Positions 42,217-51,836 of a DNA stretch of 64,000 bases are shown here, in pieces (position 1 is the first letter of the stretch; every line of letters starts with the position of its first letter). The position numbers were made by a program, and so were the translations under genes. The stretch is from Halobacteriovoraceae bacterium (GTDB lineage: Bacteria; Bdellovibrionota; Bacteriovoracia; Bacteriovoracales; Bacteriovoracaceae): assembly GCA_002707495.1 (NCBI GenBank), contig PAMZ01000006.1, positions 186,001 to 250,000 on the forward strand, in the 5' to 3' direction. Under the pieces are notes generated by a model, which made no database searches, was not told the DNA's origin, and saw nothing but the letters and a program-made list of their open reading frames with translations.

Positions 42217-43176
42217 ATGAAGCCCAATCAAGACGAATACGCCTATATAGATTCTCTTTTAAAAAGAGCACCAGATAATTTTCAACATTGGGTTCTCTCA
42301 GAAGTTGACTATAAAAATAGGAAATACCCCATTCACGCTTTTGAAATTGGTCCTGATGATCCTACTGTACCTGTCATTGGTCTTTTTGGTGGAGTCCATG
42401 GATTGGAGAAAATCGGAAGTCATGTGGTTCTTTCTTATCTAAACTATTTATTTGAACAACTTAGCTGGAATAAATCACTCAACTATCTTTTTGAAAACGT
42501 CCGCTTGGTTTCAATTCCCATGGTCAATCCTGTTGGTGTTTATCATAATTTTCGCTCTAACGGCAATGGCGTGGATCTCATGCGAAATGCACCGATGGAA
42601 AGTGATGAAAAAGTCGCCTTTATGATTGGTGGACACAGACTAAGTAATAAAATTCCCTGGTATCGAGGCCGAGAAAATAAACTTGAACTGGAATCAGAAA
42701 CTCTTATAAATTTTGTTAAAGAGAGAATGTATCAAGCGAGTTTTTCTCAGGCGATAGATTTTCATTCTGGCTTTGGGATCAAAGATCGGCTTTGGTATCC
42801 TTATGCAAGTTCCACCAAACAATTTCCAGATCTATCCACAGTTAATAAAGTCTCAGCACTCTTTAATAAAACCATTCCTCACCATGTTTATATCATTGAG
42901 CCTCAATGTGTTCAGTACACTACCCATGGAGACCTTTGGGACTATATGTATGAAGAGCAAAGAAAAAGTAGAGATTCGAACGCTAATATTTTTCTTCCGT
43001 GGACATTAGAGATGGGGTCATGGATTTGGTTTAAAAAGAATCCTATCCAAATATTATCACCCCATGGACTGTTCAATCCTATGAAAGACCATCGATTTTC
43101 AAGAACCATGAGGCGACATTTTTTAATGATTGATTTCTTTATAAAGGCGACAGAAAGCTATAAAGGTTGGTTATGA
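42217..43176 (+). CDS. M14-family zinc carboxypeptidase-like protein
   Basis: A 319-residue enzyme without signal peptide. The zinc ligands are GGVHGLEKIG (HxxE) and AIDFHSGFG (His), the substrate-Arg region is NPVGVYHNFRSNGNGVDLMRNAP and the candidate catalytic Glu is in PWTLEMGSW. This is the layout of M14 carboxypeptidases and their aspartoacylase/succinylglutamate desuccinylase relatives. Its TGA overlaps the hydrolase ATG, so the two are co-expressed. Substrate unknown. Confidence 0.85.
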   Translation: MKPNQDEYAYIDSLLKRAPDNFQHWVLSEVDYKNRKYPIHAFEIGPDDPTVPVIGLFGGVHGLEKIGSHVVLSYLNYLFEQLSWNKSLNYLFENVRLVSIPMVNPVGVYHNFRSNGNGVDLMRNAPMESDEKVAFMIGGHRLSNKIPWYRGRENKLELESETLINFVKERMYQASFSQAIDFHSGFGIKDRLWYPYASSTKQFPDLSTVNKVSALFNKTIPHHVYIIEPQCVQYTTHGDLWDYMYEEQRKSRDSNANIFLPWTLEMGSWIWFKKNPIQILSPHGLFNPMKDHRFSRTMRRHFLMIDFFIKATESYKGWL

Positions 43177-43904
43177 CAAATTGGGTACTACTTAGAGGGC
43201 TTGGAAGAGACAAAAGACACTGGGGAGATTTTCCTAAATTAATGCGTAATGCTTTTCCCAACTCAAAAATTCTAGCAGTCGACTTGCCAGGAGTTAGAGG
43301 TGAGTCCGCCGTCCCAACCAATATTCATGATATGGTAGATGAGGTGAGAGAAAGTTGGATGGAGGAAGCTTCAGAAAAAGAGAACTGGAATCTTCTGGCC
43401 ATCTCTCTAGGGGGAATGCTCGCTATTGATTGGTGCTATCGCCACCCCAATGATTTTAATCACCTTGTGACTATGAATACATCTAGTAAAACAACTTCCT
43501 CACTTTTCGAGAGGATCACACCAGCTGCACTCTCCACTGTGGGTAAGGCCATCATCTCTAAGGATTTGCGTCAACGAGAAAAAAGAGTTTTAGAGATCAC
43601 AACAAATCTTGCAAATATTAATGAAGATCTTTTAGACGAATGGGTCGATATCGCTCAAAGCATGAAACTCACAAGATTGAATTTAATCAAACAACTTTAC
43701 GCCGCTTCAAAATTTAAACTTCCTAAAAAACTACAAATTCCCTATACCGTATTGGCCTCAAAGGCTGATAGATTTGTGGATTATAGTTGCTCACAAAATA
43801 TTGCAAGAAGATACAATGCTCCTCTTTTTTTACACGAAACGGCGGGACATGATCTAACTTTGGATGATCCGAATTGGGTTATTAAAATTCTACAAGATAT
43901 TTAA
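43173..43904 (+). CDS. Alpha/beta hydrolase
   Basis: A 243-residue serine hydrolase. NWVLLRGLGRDKRHWGDF holds the oxyanion region, AISLGGMLAIDW the nucleophile Ser (G-x-S motif written SLGG), ASKADRFVDY the acid and ETAGHDLTLDDP the catalytic His. I start at ATG 43173 (ATGA overlap with the peptidase gene, ribosome site AAAGG) rather than the TTG at 43167. Substrate unknown. Confidence 0.88.
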   Translation: MTNWVLLRGLGRDKRHWGDFPKLMRNAFPNSKILAVDLPGVRGESAVPTNIHDMVDEVRESWMEEASEKENWNLLAISLGGMLAIDWCYRHPNDFNHLVTMNTSSKTTSSLFERITPAALSTVGKAIISKDLRQREKRVLEITTNLANINEDLLDEWVDIAQSMKLTRLNLIKQLYAASKFKLPKKLQIPYTVLASKADRFVDYSCSQNIARRYNAPLFLHETAGHDLTLDDPNWVIKILQDI

Positions 43905-44192
43905 TTTTTTAAGCATATGCTCAGGCTCTACCTGTACGGCTGGTTCACTTTGCTCTACCCAGCGCACTTCATTTTCGATCTTACTAATCTCTTGTTCTAG
44001 TTCGGTGATTTTATCACTTCTATTTAGCTGAACCTCTCGGTTGATTTTCTCCAACTCCTTCGTATTTCGCTTCATTCTAAGGTTATTAATATGAAGTCGT
44101 TCGTGTAGAGTTTCAAGTTGTTCATTAAGTCTGGCGGTCTCTGAGAGCCCTTTTATATGTCTAGGCATACCTTCTTTTCGGGAATATATCAT
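43890..44192 (-). CDS. Small coiled-coil protein
   Basis: A 100-residue, almost wholly helical charged protein (LNEQLETLHERLHINNLRMKRN, KITELEQEISKIENEVRWVEQ) with heptad spacing and no signal peptide. Probably a cytoplasmic dimeric coiled coil. It overlaps the hydrolase gene's 3' end by 15 bases. Confidence 0.58.
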   Translation of the reverse strand: MIYSRKEGMPRHIKGLSETARLNEQLETLHERLHINNLRMKRNTKELEKINREVQLNRSDKITELEQEISKIENEVRWVEQSEPAVQVEPEHMLKKLNIL

Positions 44193-44231
44193 ACAGCTTT
44201 AATCAGAATTAAATAAAACCTTTTAAATTAA

Positions 44232-45179
44232 CTACTTACAGAGTCGCTGCTCCCTAGAAGTTTGCATACACCTCGCTTTAAGTGCTGTTTTATATCGAAG
44301 CACTCTTTGATCCTCATCGCTAGTTATCCTAAAAAAACTAAGAGCATCAGGTGATCTATCGTATCTTTGATAGTAAATCCGATTATCTTCAAAATAAATC
44401 TTATGATCACAATTCTCGGCCACTCCTAGAACTATATTGGGATCTCTTGCACATAGGTAGGGCCTTAACCTACTATTTTCAACCGAATAAACAATTAAAG
44501 CGTGTGAACCAGTCTGAGCTCCTACAACCCCTACATAAGGAAGTTGTCCTAACTCGACACGTTTTTTCAGTTCAAAGAAAATATTCATATGAGGATTTTC
44601 AAATCTTCTAACGCTTATCTTAGCATCTACTGCTCTATAGCGATGAGAGGTCCCCGCTACTATTGACCATAAATATGCTCTCACTCTTTTATCAGAAGAA
44701 AATTCAAAAAGATCACTATAACCATTTATCGTAGCAGCTTGATAACTAAGTATCCGGTCAATTTTAGATTTAATTTTTAACCAGCAAAACTCATTAGATG
44801 TATCACAAGCACTTACGGAGTTATCAAATTTTGCCAAGAGTGAAAATCTTTGCATAACAAGTGCGTGCCCTCTGCAACGACCGATACCTCGATAACCAAA
44901 GTTTGGAAAACTTAAATAATCAAAGCCATTACTTTCTGGTAATTGCTTTAAAGGATTTGTACATAAAACTTCACAACTAGGCTTTACCGGCTCAGGCGTC
45001 GGTTCAGGTATAGGCTCAGGAATCGGCGCAGGTGTAGGCAAATTAGGAGTTTCATTATCAGGGTTTTGAGGAGCTTCAACAGTGCTCCCATCCCTATTAT
45101 CGTCTTTATTATCTCTTTTATTATTCAATTGGTCGCAACCAATGAGAGATAAACTTATAAGCAGAAGTATACCTTTCAT
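44232..45179 (-). CDS. Lipoprotein with proline-rich linker and papain-like cysteine-peptidase features
   Basis: A 315-residue lipoprotein: signal with lipobox (LIGC, Cys15), an Asn/Asp-rich stretch, then a Pro-Glu/Pro-Ile linker (residues about 45-68), then a globular domain. GIGRCRGHALVMQRF has a candidate nucleophile Cys, TGSHALIVYSVENS a His, and LCARDPNIVLG an Asp, in the order Cys-His-Asp of papain-like peptidases (compare bacterial C39/C1-like GxHA...DPN). The assignment is by motif order only. The linker suggests it reaches across the periplasm or from the surface. Confidence 0.6.
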   Translation of the reverse strand: MKGILLLISLSLIGCDQLNNKRDNKDDNRDGSTVEAPQNPDNETPNLPTPAPIPEPIPEPTPEPVKPSCEVLCTNPLKQLPESNGFDYLSFPNFGYRGIGRCRGHALVMQRFSLLAKFDNSVSACDTSNEFCWLKIKSKIDRILSYQAATINGYSDLFEFSSDKRVRAYLWSIVAGTSHRYRAVDAKISVRRFENPHMNIFFELKKRVELGQLPYVGVVGAQTGSHALIVYSVENSRLRPYLCARDPNIVLGVAENCDHKIYFEDNRIYYQRYDRSPDALSFFRITSDEDQRVLRYKTALKARCMQTSREQRLCK

Positions 45180-45343
45180 AGTCGGTCCTCCTTGGCCTTC
45201 TTATAAAATGTCTTTAAAGTTTAATGCTAGAATAAGCCGCAAAAGTAAGAAAGTGTTATTATTTTGACACGTAAAAATAAGTATTTAGACTCATAAAAGT
45301 AAATTTTCCACAGAGATAGATTGCCTATAGGACCAAAATATAG

Positions 45344-46660
45344 CTAACTTACAAGGTAGAAAAACAAACTTGTAGCAAACCCAGTAATAATAAAAATGGC
45401 CACACAATAGCCCATAATGGCCTTAAGAGGCAGCCTTGCAACACTTAAAAGGGGTAAAGCCCAGAAAGGTTGAACCATATTAGTCCAAGCATCACCCCAG
45501 GCTATTGCCATAGCTGCCCTAGGTATAGAAACTCCTAATTCTTTAGCAGCAGGAAGTATAAAAGGAGCTTGAAGTGCCCACTGGCCACCTCCACTGGGAA
45601 CAAAGAAATTTACTATACCAGCAGACCAATAGGTAAAAATAAGAAATGTTTCCTTGGTTGATACAGTAATAAAAAACTCCGAAAGCTGAGCAGCCATACC
45701 AGAGTCTCGCATCATTCCCATTATCCCGGCATACAAAGGAAACTGTAATATGATGCCTGAACTATCCTTAACTGAATCAGAAAAATAATGGAGATAATGC
45801 CTTGGAGTTGGGTGTAAAAGTACTCCTGAAAAGAGAAAAAATAAGATCAAAAAATTTAAATTGATACCCGAGCCCTGAGATAGTTTTAAACCAAGATAGA
45901 AAAAACCCATAAATGAAATGAGAAGCGAAGGCCACCTGGCATTTTCAACTTTTTGTGCCGGTGTTTTTACTTCAGCTTTAAATGGCTTATCTTCTTTAAA
46001 ATGAAAATTGTATGTTTTAGCGCTAGCATCCTGTCTTTCAAGTAGGAAATTGAGAGTTAATAAAACGATGATATGCAATACTACTAAACTTAAATTAAAG
46101 GAACTAAAGATTGTTTGTTCAAGCCCAATATTTGATTTCATGATAATTTGAGCAATATTTTGAGAAGGAGCCGTTAATTTCAAAGGAATGCTTCCTGAAA
46201 GACCACCATGCCACACCAAAAAACCGCTATAGCTTGAGGCGACTAAAAGTCCAAAATTAACACCTCGAACACGCTTGGCAAGTTCAACGGAAAATAGACC
46301 CGCGATAATAAGACCAAAACCCCAATTAAGCCAACAGGCAAGACAGCTAATGAAAGTTGCTAAAATTATCGCCTGAGAAGAGTTTCTCGCCAAAAGGGCA
46401 AACTTATCCAATAGCCAACTAAAAAACCTACTTTTTGCTAACGTAAAACCCGTTACCAAAATCAAAGTCATCTCCATGGCAAACTGAAATAAATCGTCTA
46501 GCCCATTTCCCCAATAACCAATCAAGTCAAAAGTGCTAGCAGGTGTTGTTGCCATACCCAGCGCAAAAACAATAAATGTCAAAATAAGGGCAAAAATAAA
46601 TGCATCAGGCAGATACTTCTCAGCAAGCGAGTTAAAGAAATCGGTAGACTTTTTAAGCAT
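45344..46660 (-). CDS. atoE: Short-chain fatty acid transporter (AtoE family)
   Basis: About 438 residues and ten to twelve membrane helices, importing short-chain fatty acids such as acetoacetate or butyrate. The family start FNSLAEKYLPDAFIFALILT supports ATG 46660 over the longer TTG reading. Later blocks are conserved: WLNWGFGLIIAGLFSVELAKRV, VWHGGLSGSIPLKLTAPSQN, FPLYAGIMGMMRDSG, FFVPSGGGQWALQAPFILPAAKELG and AIAWGDAWTNMVQPFWALPLL. Divergent from the CoA-transferase genes, with which it forms a functional module. Confidence 0.92.
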   Translation of the reverse strand: MLKKSTDFFNSLAEKYLPDAFIFALILTFIVFALGMATTPASTFDLIGYWGNGLDDLFQFAMEMTLILVTGFTLAKSRFFSWLLDKFALLARNSSQAIILATFISCLACWLNWGFGLIIAGLFSVELAKRVRGVNFGLLVASSYSGFLVWHGGLSGSIPLKLTAPSQNIAQIIMKSNIGLEQTIFSSFNLSLVVLHIIVLLTLNFLLERQDASAKTYNFHFKEDKPFKAEVKTPAQKVENARWPSLLISFMGFFYLGLKLSQGSGINLNFLILFFLFSGVLLHPTPRHYLHYFSDSVKDSSGIILQFPLYAGIMGMMRDSGMAAQLSEFFITVSTKETFLIFTYWSAGIVNFFVPSGGGQWALQAPFILPAAKELGVSIPRAAMAIAWGDAWTNMVQPFWALPLLSVARLPLKAIMGYCVAIFIITGFATSLFFYLVS

Positions 46661-46754
46661 ACAAAACTCTAACAATCGATAGACTACATTGCAATGCAAC
46701 TTTTCCCCTCTCTAATTTTTTTATAGTCTGGTGCATAAAATTAAGGAGAACAGC

Positions 46755-47456
46755 ATGAGCGGTTTAGATAAAGTCGTCACCAGTTATGACGAAGCTTTAA
46801 ATGGTCTTACAGATAATATGCTTTTGATGGTAGGTGGCTTTGGCCTTTGTGGCATCCCCGAAGGACTTATAGACAAGGTAGCGGCTACAGGAGTAAAGGG
46901 ATTAACATGCATTTCGAATAATGCCGGTGTCGATGGTTTCGGGCTGGGTAAATTATTAGAAAAGCGTCAAATCAAAACGATGATTGGATCCTATGTAGGA
47001 GAGAATAAGTTGTTTGAAGAATTATTCCTATCAGGAGAGATGGAGGTCATCCTCACTCCGCAAGGAACCCTCGCAGAAAAAATTCGTGCCACCGGTGCAG
47101 GGATACCAGGGTTTTATACGGCAACAGGTTATGGAACTAAAATAGCAGAAGGCAAAGAGACAAAAGAATTCGACGGACGAATGTATGTGCTGGAAGAAGC
47201 TTATCCCAAAGCAGATTTTGCATTAGTTAAAGCCTGGAAAGCAGATCGATACGGAAATTTGGTTTTTCGAAAAACCGCTAGGAATTTTAATTCAATGATT
47301 GCTACCGCTGGAAAGTGTACAGTTGTAGAGGTTGAAGAAATTGTTGAAGCGGGAGAGCTAGATCCTGACTTAATTCATGTACCAGGAATTTATGTACATC
47401 GAGTGATTAAAGGAAAATTCGAAAAACGAATTGAACAAAGGACGGTGAAGTCATGA
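46755..47456 (+). CDS. scoA: 3-oxoacid CoA-transferase subunit A
   Basis: The alpha subunit of the succinyl-CoA:acetoacetate CoA-transferase type enzyme, about 233 residues. ATG 46755 follows [27 protein letters not shown] and [22 protein letters not shown] are the family signature; [25 protein letters not shown] follows. Activates acetoacetate or other short acids imported by AtoE. The next subunit starts in its stop codon. Confidence 0.95.
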   Translation: MSGLDKVVTSYDEALNGLTDNMLLMVGGFGLCGIPEGLIDKVAATGVKGLTCISNNAGVDGFGLGKLLEKRQIKTMIGSYVGENKLFEELFLSGEMEVILTPQGTLAEKIRATGAGIPGFYTATGYGTKIAEGKETKEFDGRMYVLEEAYPKADFALVKAWKADRYGNLVFRKTARNFNSMIATAGKCTVVEVEEIVEAGELDPDLIHVPGIYVHRVIKGKFEKRIEQRTVKS

Positions 47457-48109
47457 GTTTATCTAAAGAACAAATTGCGCAAAGAATTGCCCAAGAACTC
47501 AAGGATGGATACTATGTTAACTTAGGAATCGGCATCCCCACTTTGGTAGCAAATTATGTTCCAAAGAATATAGAGATAATGCTTCAAAGTGAAAATGGTC
47601 TTTTAGGTATGGGTGAATTCCCGAGTGATGATCAAGTAGACCCTGACCTTATCAATGCGGGAAAACAAACGGTTACTGCTTCTAAAGGTGCAGCATTTTT
47701 TGATTCAGCTGAAAGTTTTGCAATGATCCGAGGAGGTCATGTGGATCTCACAGTTCTAGGCGCTTTTGAAGTTGATGTAAAAGGCAACCTAGCCTCTTGG
47801 ATGATCCCTGGAAAATTGATTAAAGGAATGGGTGGGGCTATGGACCTAGTGGCAGGTGCAGAGAATATTATAGTCGCAATGACACATGCAAATAAACACG
47901 GAGTCTCCAAGATACTCAATAAATGCAGTCTTCCCTTAACTGGTGTCCAGTGTGTAAAAAAAGTTGTGACTGACCTTGCCGTCTTAGAATTAAAAGATGG
48001 AGCCTTCCACTTAATGGAACTAGCACCGGAAGTAACGGCAGAGGAGGTCGTGAGTAAGACAGAAGCACCTCTTGTTATAAGTGATCAACTAAAGACTATG
48101 TCTTTTTAA
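47453..48109 (+). CDS. scoB: 3-oxoacid CoA-transferase subunit B
   Basis: The beta subunit, 218 residues, with [19 protein letters not shown] and the catalytic-Glu segment [12 protein letters not shown] (Glu forming the CoA thioester), then [15 protein letters not shown] and [17 protein letters not shown]. It overlaps subunit A by ATGA and is followed by a ferredoxin gene after 12 bases. Confidence 0.96.
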   Translation: MSLSKEQIAQRIAQELKDGYYVNLGIGIPTLVANYVPKNIEIMLQSENGLLGMGEFPSDDQVDPDLINAGKQTVTASKGAAFFDSAESFAMIRGGHVDLTVLGAFEVDVKGNLASWMIPGKLIKGMGGAMDLVAGAENIIVAMTHANKHGVSKILNKCSLPLTGVQCVKKVVTDLAVLELKDGAFHLMELAPEVTAEEVVSKTEAPLVISDQLKTMSF

Positions 48110-48121
48110 AAAGGAATAAAA

Positions 48122-48406
48122 ATGTCTCATAAATTAAGCTTCACAGATGGAACGTCTATTGATGTCCCAAACAAAGAACTTCTTATTGATTGCGACGATA
48201 TTTTTGATACACCCATAACTTTTGGCTGTCGCTCTGGAGTTTGTGCCACTTGTATATGCAGGGTACATGAAGGAGAAGAAAATCTTCCTCCCAAATCAGA
48301 TGAGGAAATTGATATCTTAAGTACTTTTAAAGGCAAAGAAGACTGCAGGCTCGCTTGCCAACTCTATTGCACTGGTGATGTTAAAATGGAGTACGTTGGG
48401 AAATAA
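48122..48406 (+). CDS. 2Fe-2S plant-type ferredoxin
   Basis: A 94-residue electron carrier with cluster ligands in the chloroplast-ferredoxin pattern, GCRSGVCATCICRVHEG (Cys, Cys, Cys) and LACQLYCTGDV (fourth Cys). No signal peptide. It is the third gene in the CoA-transferase operon and its 3' end overlaps the convergent FAD enzyme by 26 bases. Its redox partner is not identified; the FAD oxidoreductase next to it is a candidate by location only. Confidence 0.92.
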   Translation: MSHKLSFTDGTSIDVPNKELLIDCDDIFDTPITFGCRSGVCATCICRVHEGEENLPPKSDEEIDILSTFKGKEDCRLACQLYCTGDVKMEYVGK

Positions 48407-49397
48407 TTAAATCTCGAGCTGCTTTGAAAGCAAATGAATAGCCATTTTTATAAAGGCCTGTGACAACAAATAAACCCGAACTAATCTCTCCCCAATAGGG
48501 CGTGCGCTTTCTGCCTTTAAATCTAATACCTGTCCTTTGTTTCCAAGCACTCGGCTCGGGAAGCTCATACTCGAAATAAGTCCTAATCTGCTCTAAACTC
48601 TCAAAGATCAAAGGGTTTGTGTATTCAATACTTGATTGATCTGAAGTTGAGCCAAATATTATTTTGTCCTCTGAAGTTCTAAAAATAAGATGACTCCCCT
48701 CCATATCAAAACAGATATCAGAATCAATATGATATCTTTTAAAAATCTGTTGCCTGTCCATTTCAAACTCTAAATAGGTTCCGCTTACCGGCTTTGCATA
48801 TTTCATATACTGATCCAGATTAACGTCAATGCCTGCCAGAAGTGTTTTTGAGATATAACTAGAAGCTACATAGACCTCATCAAAATAATAGTCTCCATCC
48901 TGAGTCAGGACCTTATAACCTTCCTTTAAAGGTTCAATTGCGATGATAAATTTTGTGAAAGTCTCTAAACCAGAACTGTTTTTAAGAAACCATCCTTTTA
49001 ATCTTTCAGGAGAAATGAGGTAGGCTTTTTCTCTATAGAATGATTTAACTCCCTTGAAAGGATATTGCCCATTAAGCTCTATTGGTTTTTGATATCTATT
49101 ATTATATTGGTGATTAGGATTAAATAAATGAATCTCTTCACCTTCAAAGACGCCGTCTGGTTGATAGGTTTGATTAAAATCGATAAATTCACTCAATGAA
49201 TCCACCATAAGATCTCCCAAGGGAGTCAGACCCTTTTGGGTGCCTCTTAAGCAGTTAATGGCAGTGGAGTTCAAACTACAGGGGGAAATAAAATGATTTT
49301 GAGAAAATTGGGTTACTGAAATATCTGGAATTTTTGTCAGGTAAAAATTAAGACACCAAGCACTAATCCCGTCTCCTATTGTCAAAACAGATTTCAT
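48381..49397 (-). CDS. FAD-dependent oxidoreductase (DAO-like)
   Basis: About 338 residues from ATG 49397, where the Rossmann strand begins (MKSVLTIGDGISAWCLNFYL, a loose GxGxxxW variant). Further segments, DEVYVASSYISKTLLAG, DMEGSHLIFRTSEDKIIFGST and RTGIRFKGRKRTPYWG...LFVVTGLYKNGYSFAFKAARDLI, match the DAO/ThiO layout with the C-terminal FAD-closing segment. Likely oxidises an amine or amino acid, substrate unknown. The nucleotide loop is weak, so binding is inferred. Confidence 0.75.
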   Translation of the reverse strand: MKSVLTIGDGISAWCLNFYLTKIPDISVTQFSQNHFISPCSLNSTAINCLRGTQKGLTPLGDLMVDSLSEFIDFNQTYQPDGVFEGEEIHLFNPNHQYNNRYQKPIELNGQYPFKGVKSFYREKAYLISPERLKGWFLKNSSGLETFTKFIIAIEPLKEGYKVLTQDGDYYFDEVYVASSYISKTLLAGIDVNLDQYMKYAKPVSGTYLEFEMDRQQIFKRYHIDSDICFDMEGSHLIFRTSEDKIIFGSTSDQSSIEYTNPLIFESLEQIRTYFEYELPEPSAWKQRTGIRFKGRKRTPYWGEISSGLFVVTGLYKNGYSFAFKAARDLIISQRTPF

Positions 49398-49473
49398 TGT
49401 ATTCGCTTTCCCTTGTTGCCTCAACTAACTCACCGTTATATAACTTATAATCAAAAAAATTGAAAGGATTGAA

Positions 49474-51786
49474 ATGGAACTCAACACTCAGGCCTTAAGC
49501 CACGCAATTGCAACGACTGGACTTAACCAGAGAAATGTCACAGCTACCGCCCAACTTCTATTTGGTGAGGAATGTACGATTCCTTTTATTGCACGGTACA
49601 GAAAAGAAGTGACTGGTAATTTAGATGAGGTCCAGATTAGAGATATAAAAGAGAGCTATGAGGAATACCTAGAGCTCGAAAAAAGAAAGAGCTATATTTT
49701 AGAAGCTATAAAAAAGCTCGATCAGCTCACTCCTGAACTGGAGAAAAAGATTCTTGCTACAGATAAACTTAATATCCTCGAGGACCTTTATGCTCCCTAT
49801 AAAGCGAAAAAGAAAACGAAAGCTATGATCGCTAAAGAAAACGGGCTAGCTCCCTTAGCAGACTTAATTCTTAGTGCTAAAGAGCCTATTTCACCTGAGA
49901 AAATAACTGAGTTTGTCGCAAAGACTGAGGGGAAAATTAAGAATGTTAAAGAGGCCATGGATGGTGCTTGCGATATCATCGTCGAGCAATTTGTTCACCA
50001 CCCTGAAACAAAAGAAGAACTAAGAGAGGTTTATTGGCGACAGGCCATTTTTACATCTTCTAAGAAAAAAGATGCTGAAAAGGTTAAAGACTTTGAAAAG
50101 TATCGGGATTTCTTTGAGTTTAGCTCCCCTCTAGCAGATTTAAAGAATCCTAAAAATACCCACAGATTTATGGCCATGCGCCGAGGGATGAATCAAAAAG
50201 TCTTAAAGCTTGAAGTAAAGCTTGAGGGAGACTTCCCCTATCAACTGATTGAAAAAAATCACTTTCCTAAAGGGAGCCATTTGGGAGAATATGATCTCTT
50301 AAAAGAATTGGCTAAAAAAGCTTTTGACTCCTACATCTCCACATCATTAGACCTTGAAATGAAGACTGAACTTAAAAAGGTTTCGGATGAGGCAGCCATT
50401 GATGTTTTTGGTATAAATTTAAAAAACTTACTCCTGCAGCCCTACCTTGGATCAAAAGCAGTACTTGGAATTGACCCAGGTATAAGAACTGGTTGTAAAG
50501 TCGTTGTCATTGATAAGACCGGAAAATATATTGGAGATCATGTTATCTACCCTTTTGAGCCTAGAAATGATGTTCAAGGCTCTAAACTGGTTTTAGAGAA
50601 GCTAGTCGAAGCTTTTGAAGTTGAATATATTGCTATCGGAAATGGAACCAATGGAAGAGAAACCTTAGAGTTTGTTCAAGACCATGTCCAAGCTGTAAAA
50701 GATGACAAAATTAAAGCTACTTTAGTAAACGAGTCCGGAGCTTCTATATATTCAGCTTCTGATATCGCTCGAGCTGAATTCCCTGACAAAGACGTTACGG
50801 TACGAGGGGCCATCTCAATTGCTAGAAGATTCCAAGATCCCCTTGCAGAACTCGTTAAAATTGATCCTAAGTCTATTGGAGTCGGTCAATACCAACATGA
50901 CGTCAATCAGGCTAAACTAAAAAAATCATTGGATGCCGTTGTTGAAAGCTGTGTGAATTATGTGGGTGTTGACATTAATACAGCCTCAGCTCCTCTATTA
51001 AGCTTTATCTCAGGCATTGGTCCAAGTGTGGCGGGGAATATTGTAAAACATAGAGACAAAAATGGTCTCTTTAAATCAAGATCTGAGCTAGAAAAAGTAA
51101 CGAGATTCAGCCAGAAAATTTACGAACAATCCGCAGGATTTTTACGAATTTACAACGGGAAAAACCCTCTAGATGGAACATTTATTCACCCAGAACGCTA
51201 TGGTGTTTTGGAGAATTGGGCAAAAGAAAATAATACGACTCTAGAAAAGTTGGTGTCTGACACGGATACAATTTCGCAACTAGAAAGAGATAAAAATCTT
51301 GAATCGCAACTAGGTCCTCACACTTTTAACGATATTATCCAATCTCTGAAAGCTCCGAAGCAAGATCCTCGTTCAGAGTTTACCCCAACTGAATTCAGGA
51401 AAGACGTAAGGGAAATGAAGGATCTCGTTGTAAATGAGTGGTATAACGGTGTCGTAAATAATATCACCAATTTCGGAGCCTTCGTAGATATAGGACTCAA
51501 AGAAAGTGGGCTCTTACATGTGTCACAAATTTCTGAAACTTTTGTTGAAAACCCTCTAGATAAGCTCACTGTTGGTCAGAACTTAAAAGTCCGAGTAACT
51601 GAAGTCGACTTAGAGAGAAAAAGAATAAGCCTAAGTTGCAAAAAAGAAGATGCGGCGAACGGGCGATTTCAAAGCACTTCTAAAGGAAAGCCAACGAGAA
51701 CTCAAAACTCAAGAAAGCCGAAAGGAAAGCAGCAAGAAATAAGAAATAATGCCTTTGCAGCTTTAGCCAACTTTAAAGTCAAGTAG
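49474..51786 (+). CDS. tex: Tex family RNA-binding protein
   Basis: A 770-residue cytoplasmic transcription accessory factor. Domains: N-terminal helical Tex domain (IPFIARYRKEVTGNLDEVQIRDIKE), a YqgF/RNase H-like domain (LGIDPGIRTGCKVVVID...IGNGTNGRETL), NESGASIYSASDIARAEFPD, HhH repeats (GIGPSVAGNIVKHRDKNGLFKSRSEL), and a C-terminal S1 domain (YNGVVNNITNFGAFVDIGLKESGLLHVSQI) with a basic tail. Normal family length. Confidence 0.97.
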   Translation: MELNTQALSHAIATTGLNQRNVTATAQLLFGEECTIPFIARYRKEVTGNLDEVQIRDIKESYEEYLELEKRKSYILEAIKKLDQLTPELEKKILATDKLNILEDLYAPYKAKKKTKAMIAKENGLAPLADLILSAKEPISPEKITEFVAKTEGKIKNVKEAMDGACDIIVEQFVHHPETKEELREVYWRQAIFTSSKKKDAEKVKDFEKYRDFFEFSSPLADLKNPKNTHRFMAMRRGMNQKVLKLEVKLEGDFPYQLIEKNHFPKGSHLGEYDLLKELAKKAFDSYISTSLDLEMKTELKKVSDEAAIDVFGINLKNLLLQPYLGSKAVLGIDPGIRTGCKVVVIDKTGKYIGDHVIYPFEPRNDVQGSKLVLEKLVEAFEVEYIAIGNGTNGRETLEFVQDHVQAVKDDKIKATLVNESGASIYSASDIARAEFPDKDVTVRGAISIARRFQDPLAELVKIDPKSIGVGQYQHDVNQAKLKKSLDAVVESCVNYVGVDINTASAPLLSFISGIGPSVAGNIVKHRDKNGLFKSRSELEKVTRFSQKIYEQSAGFLRIYNGKNPLDGTFIHPERYGVLENWAKENNTTLEKLVSDTDTISQLERDKNLESQLGPHTFNDIIQSLKAPKQDPRSEFTPTEFRKDVREMKDLVVNEWYNGVVNNITNFGAFVDIGLKESGLLHVSQISETFVENPLDKLTVGQNLKVRVTEVDLERKRISLSCKKEDAANGRFQSTSKGKPTRTQNSRKPKGKQQEIRNNAFAALANFKVK

Positions 51787-51836
51787 GTCAGTCAGGCATC
51801 TGGTGCAAAATTTTTTTATTTTGATATAATAAATGT

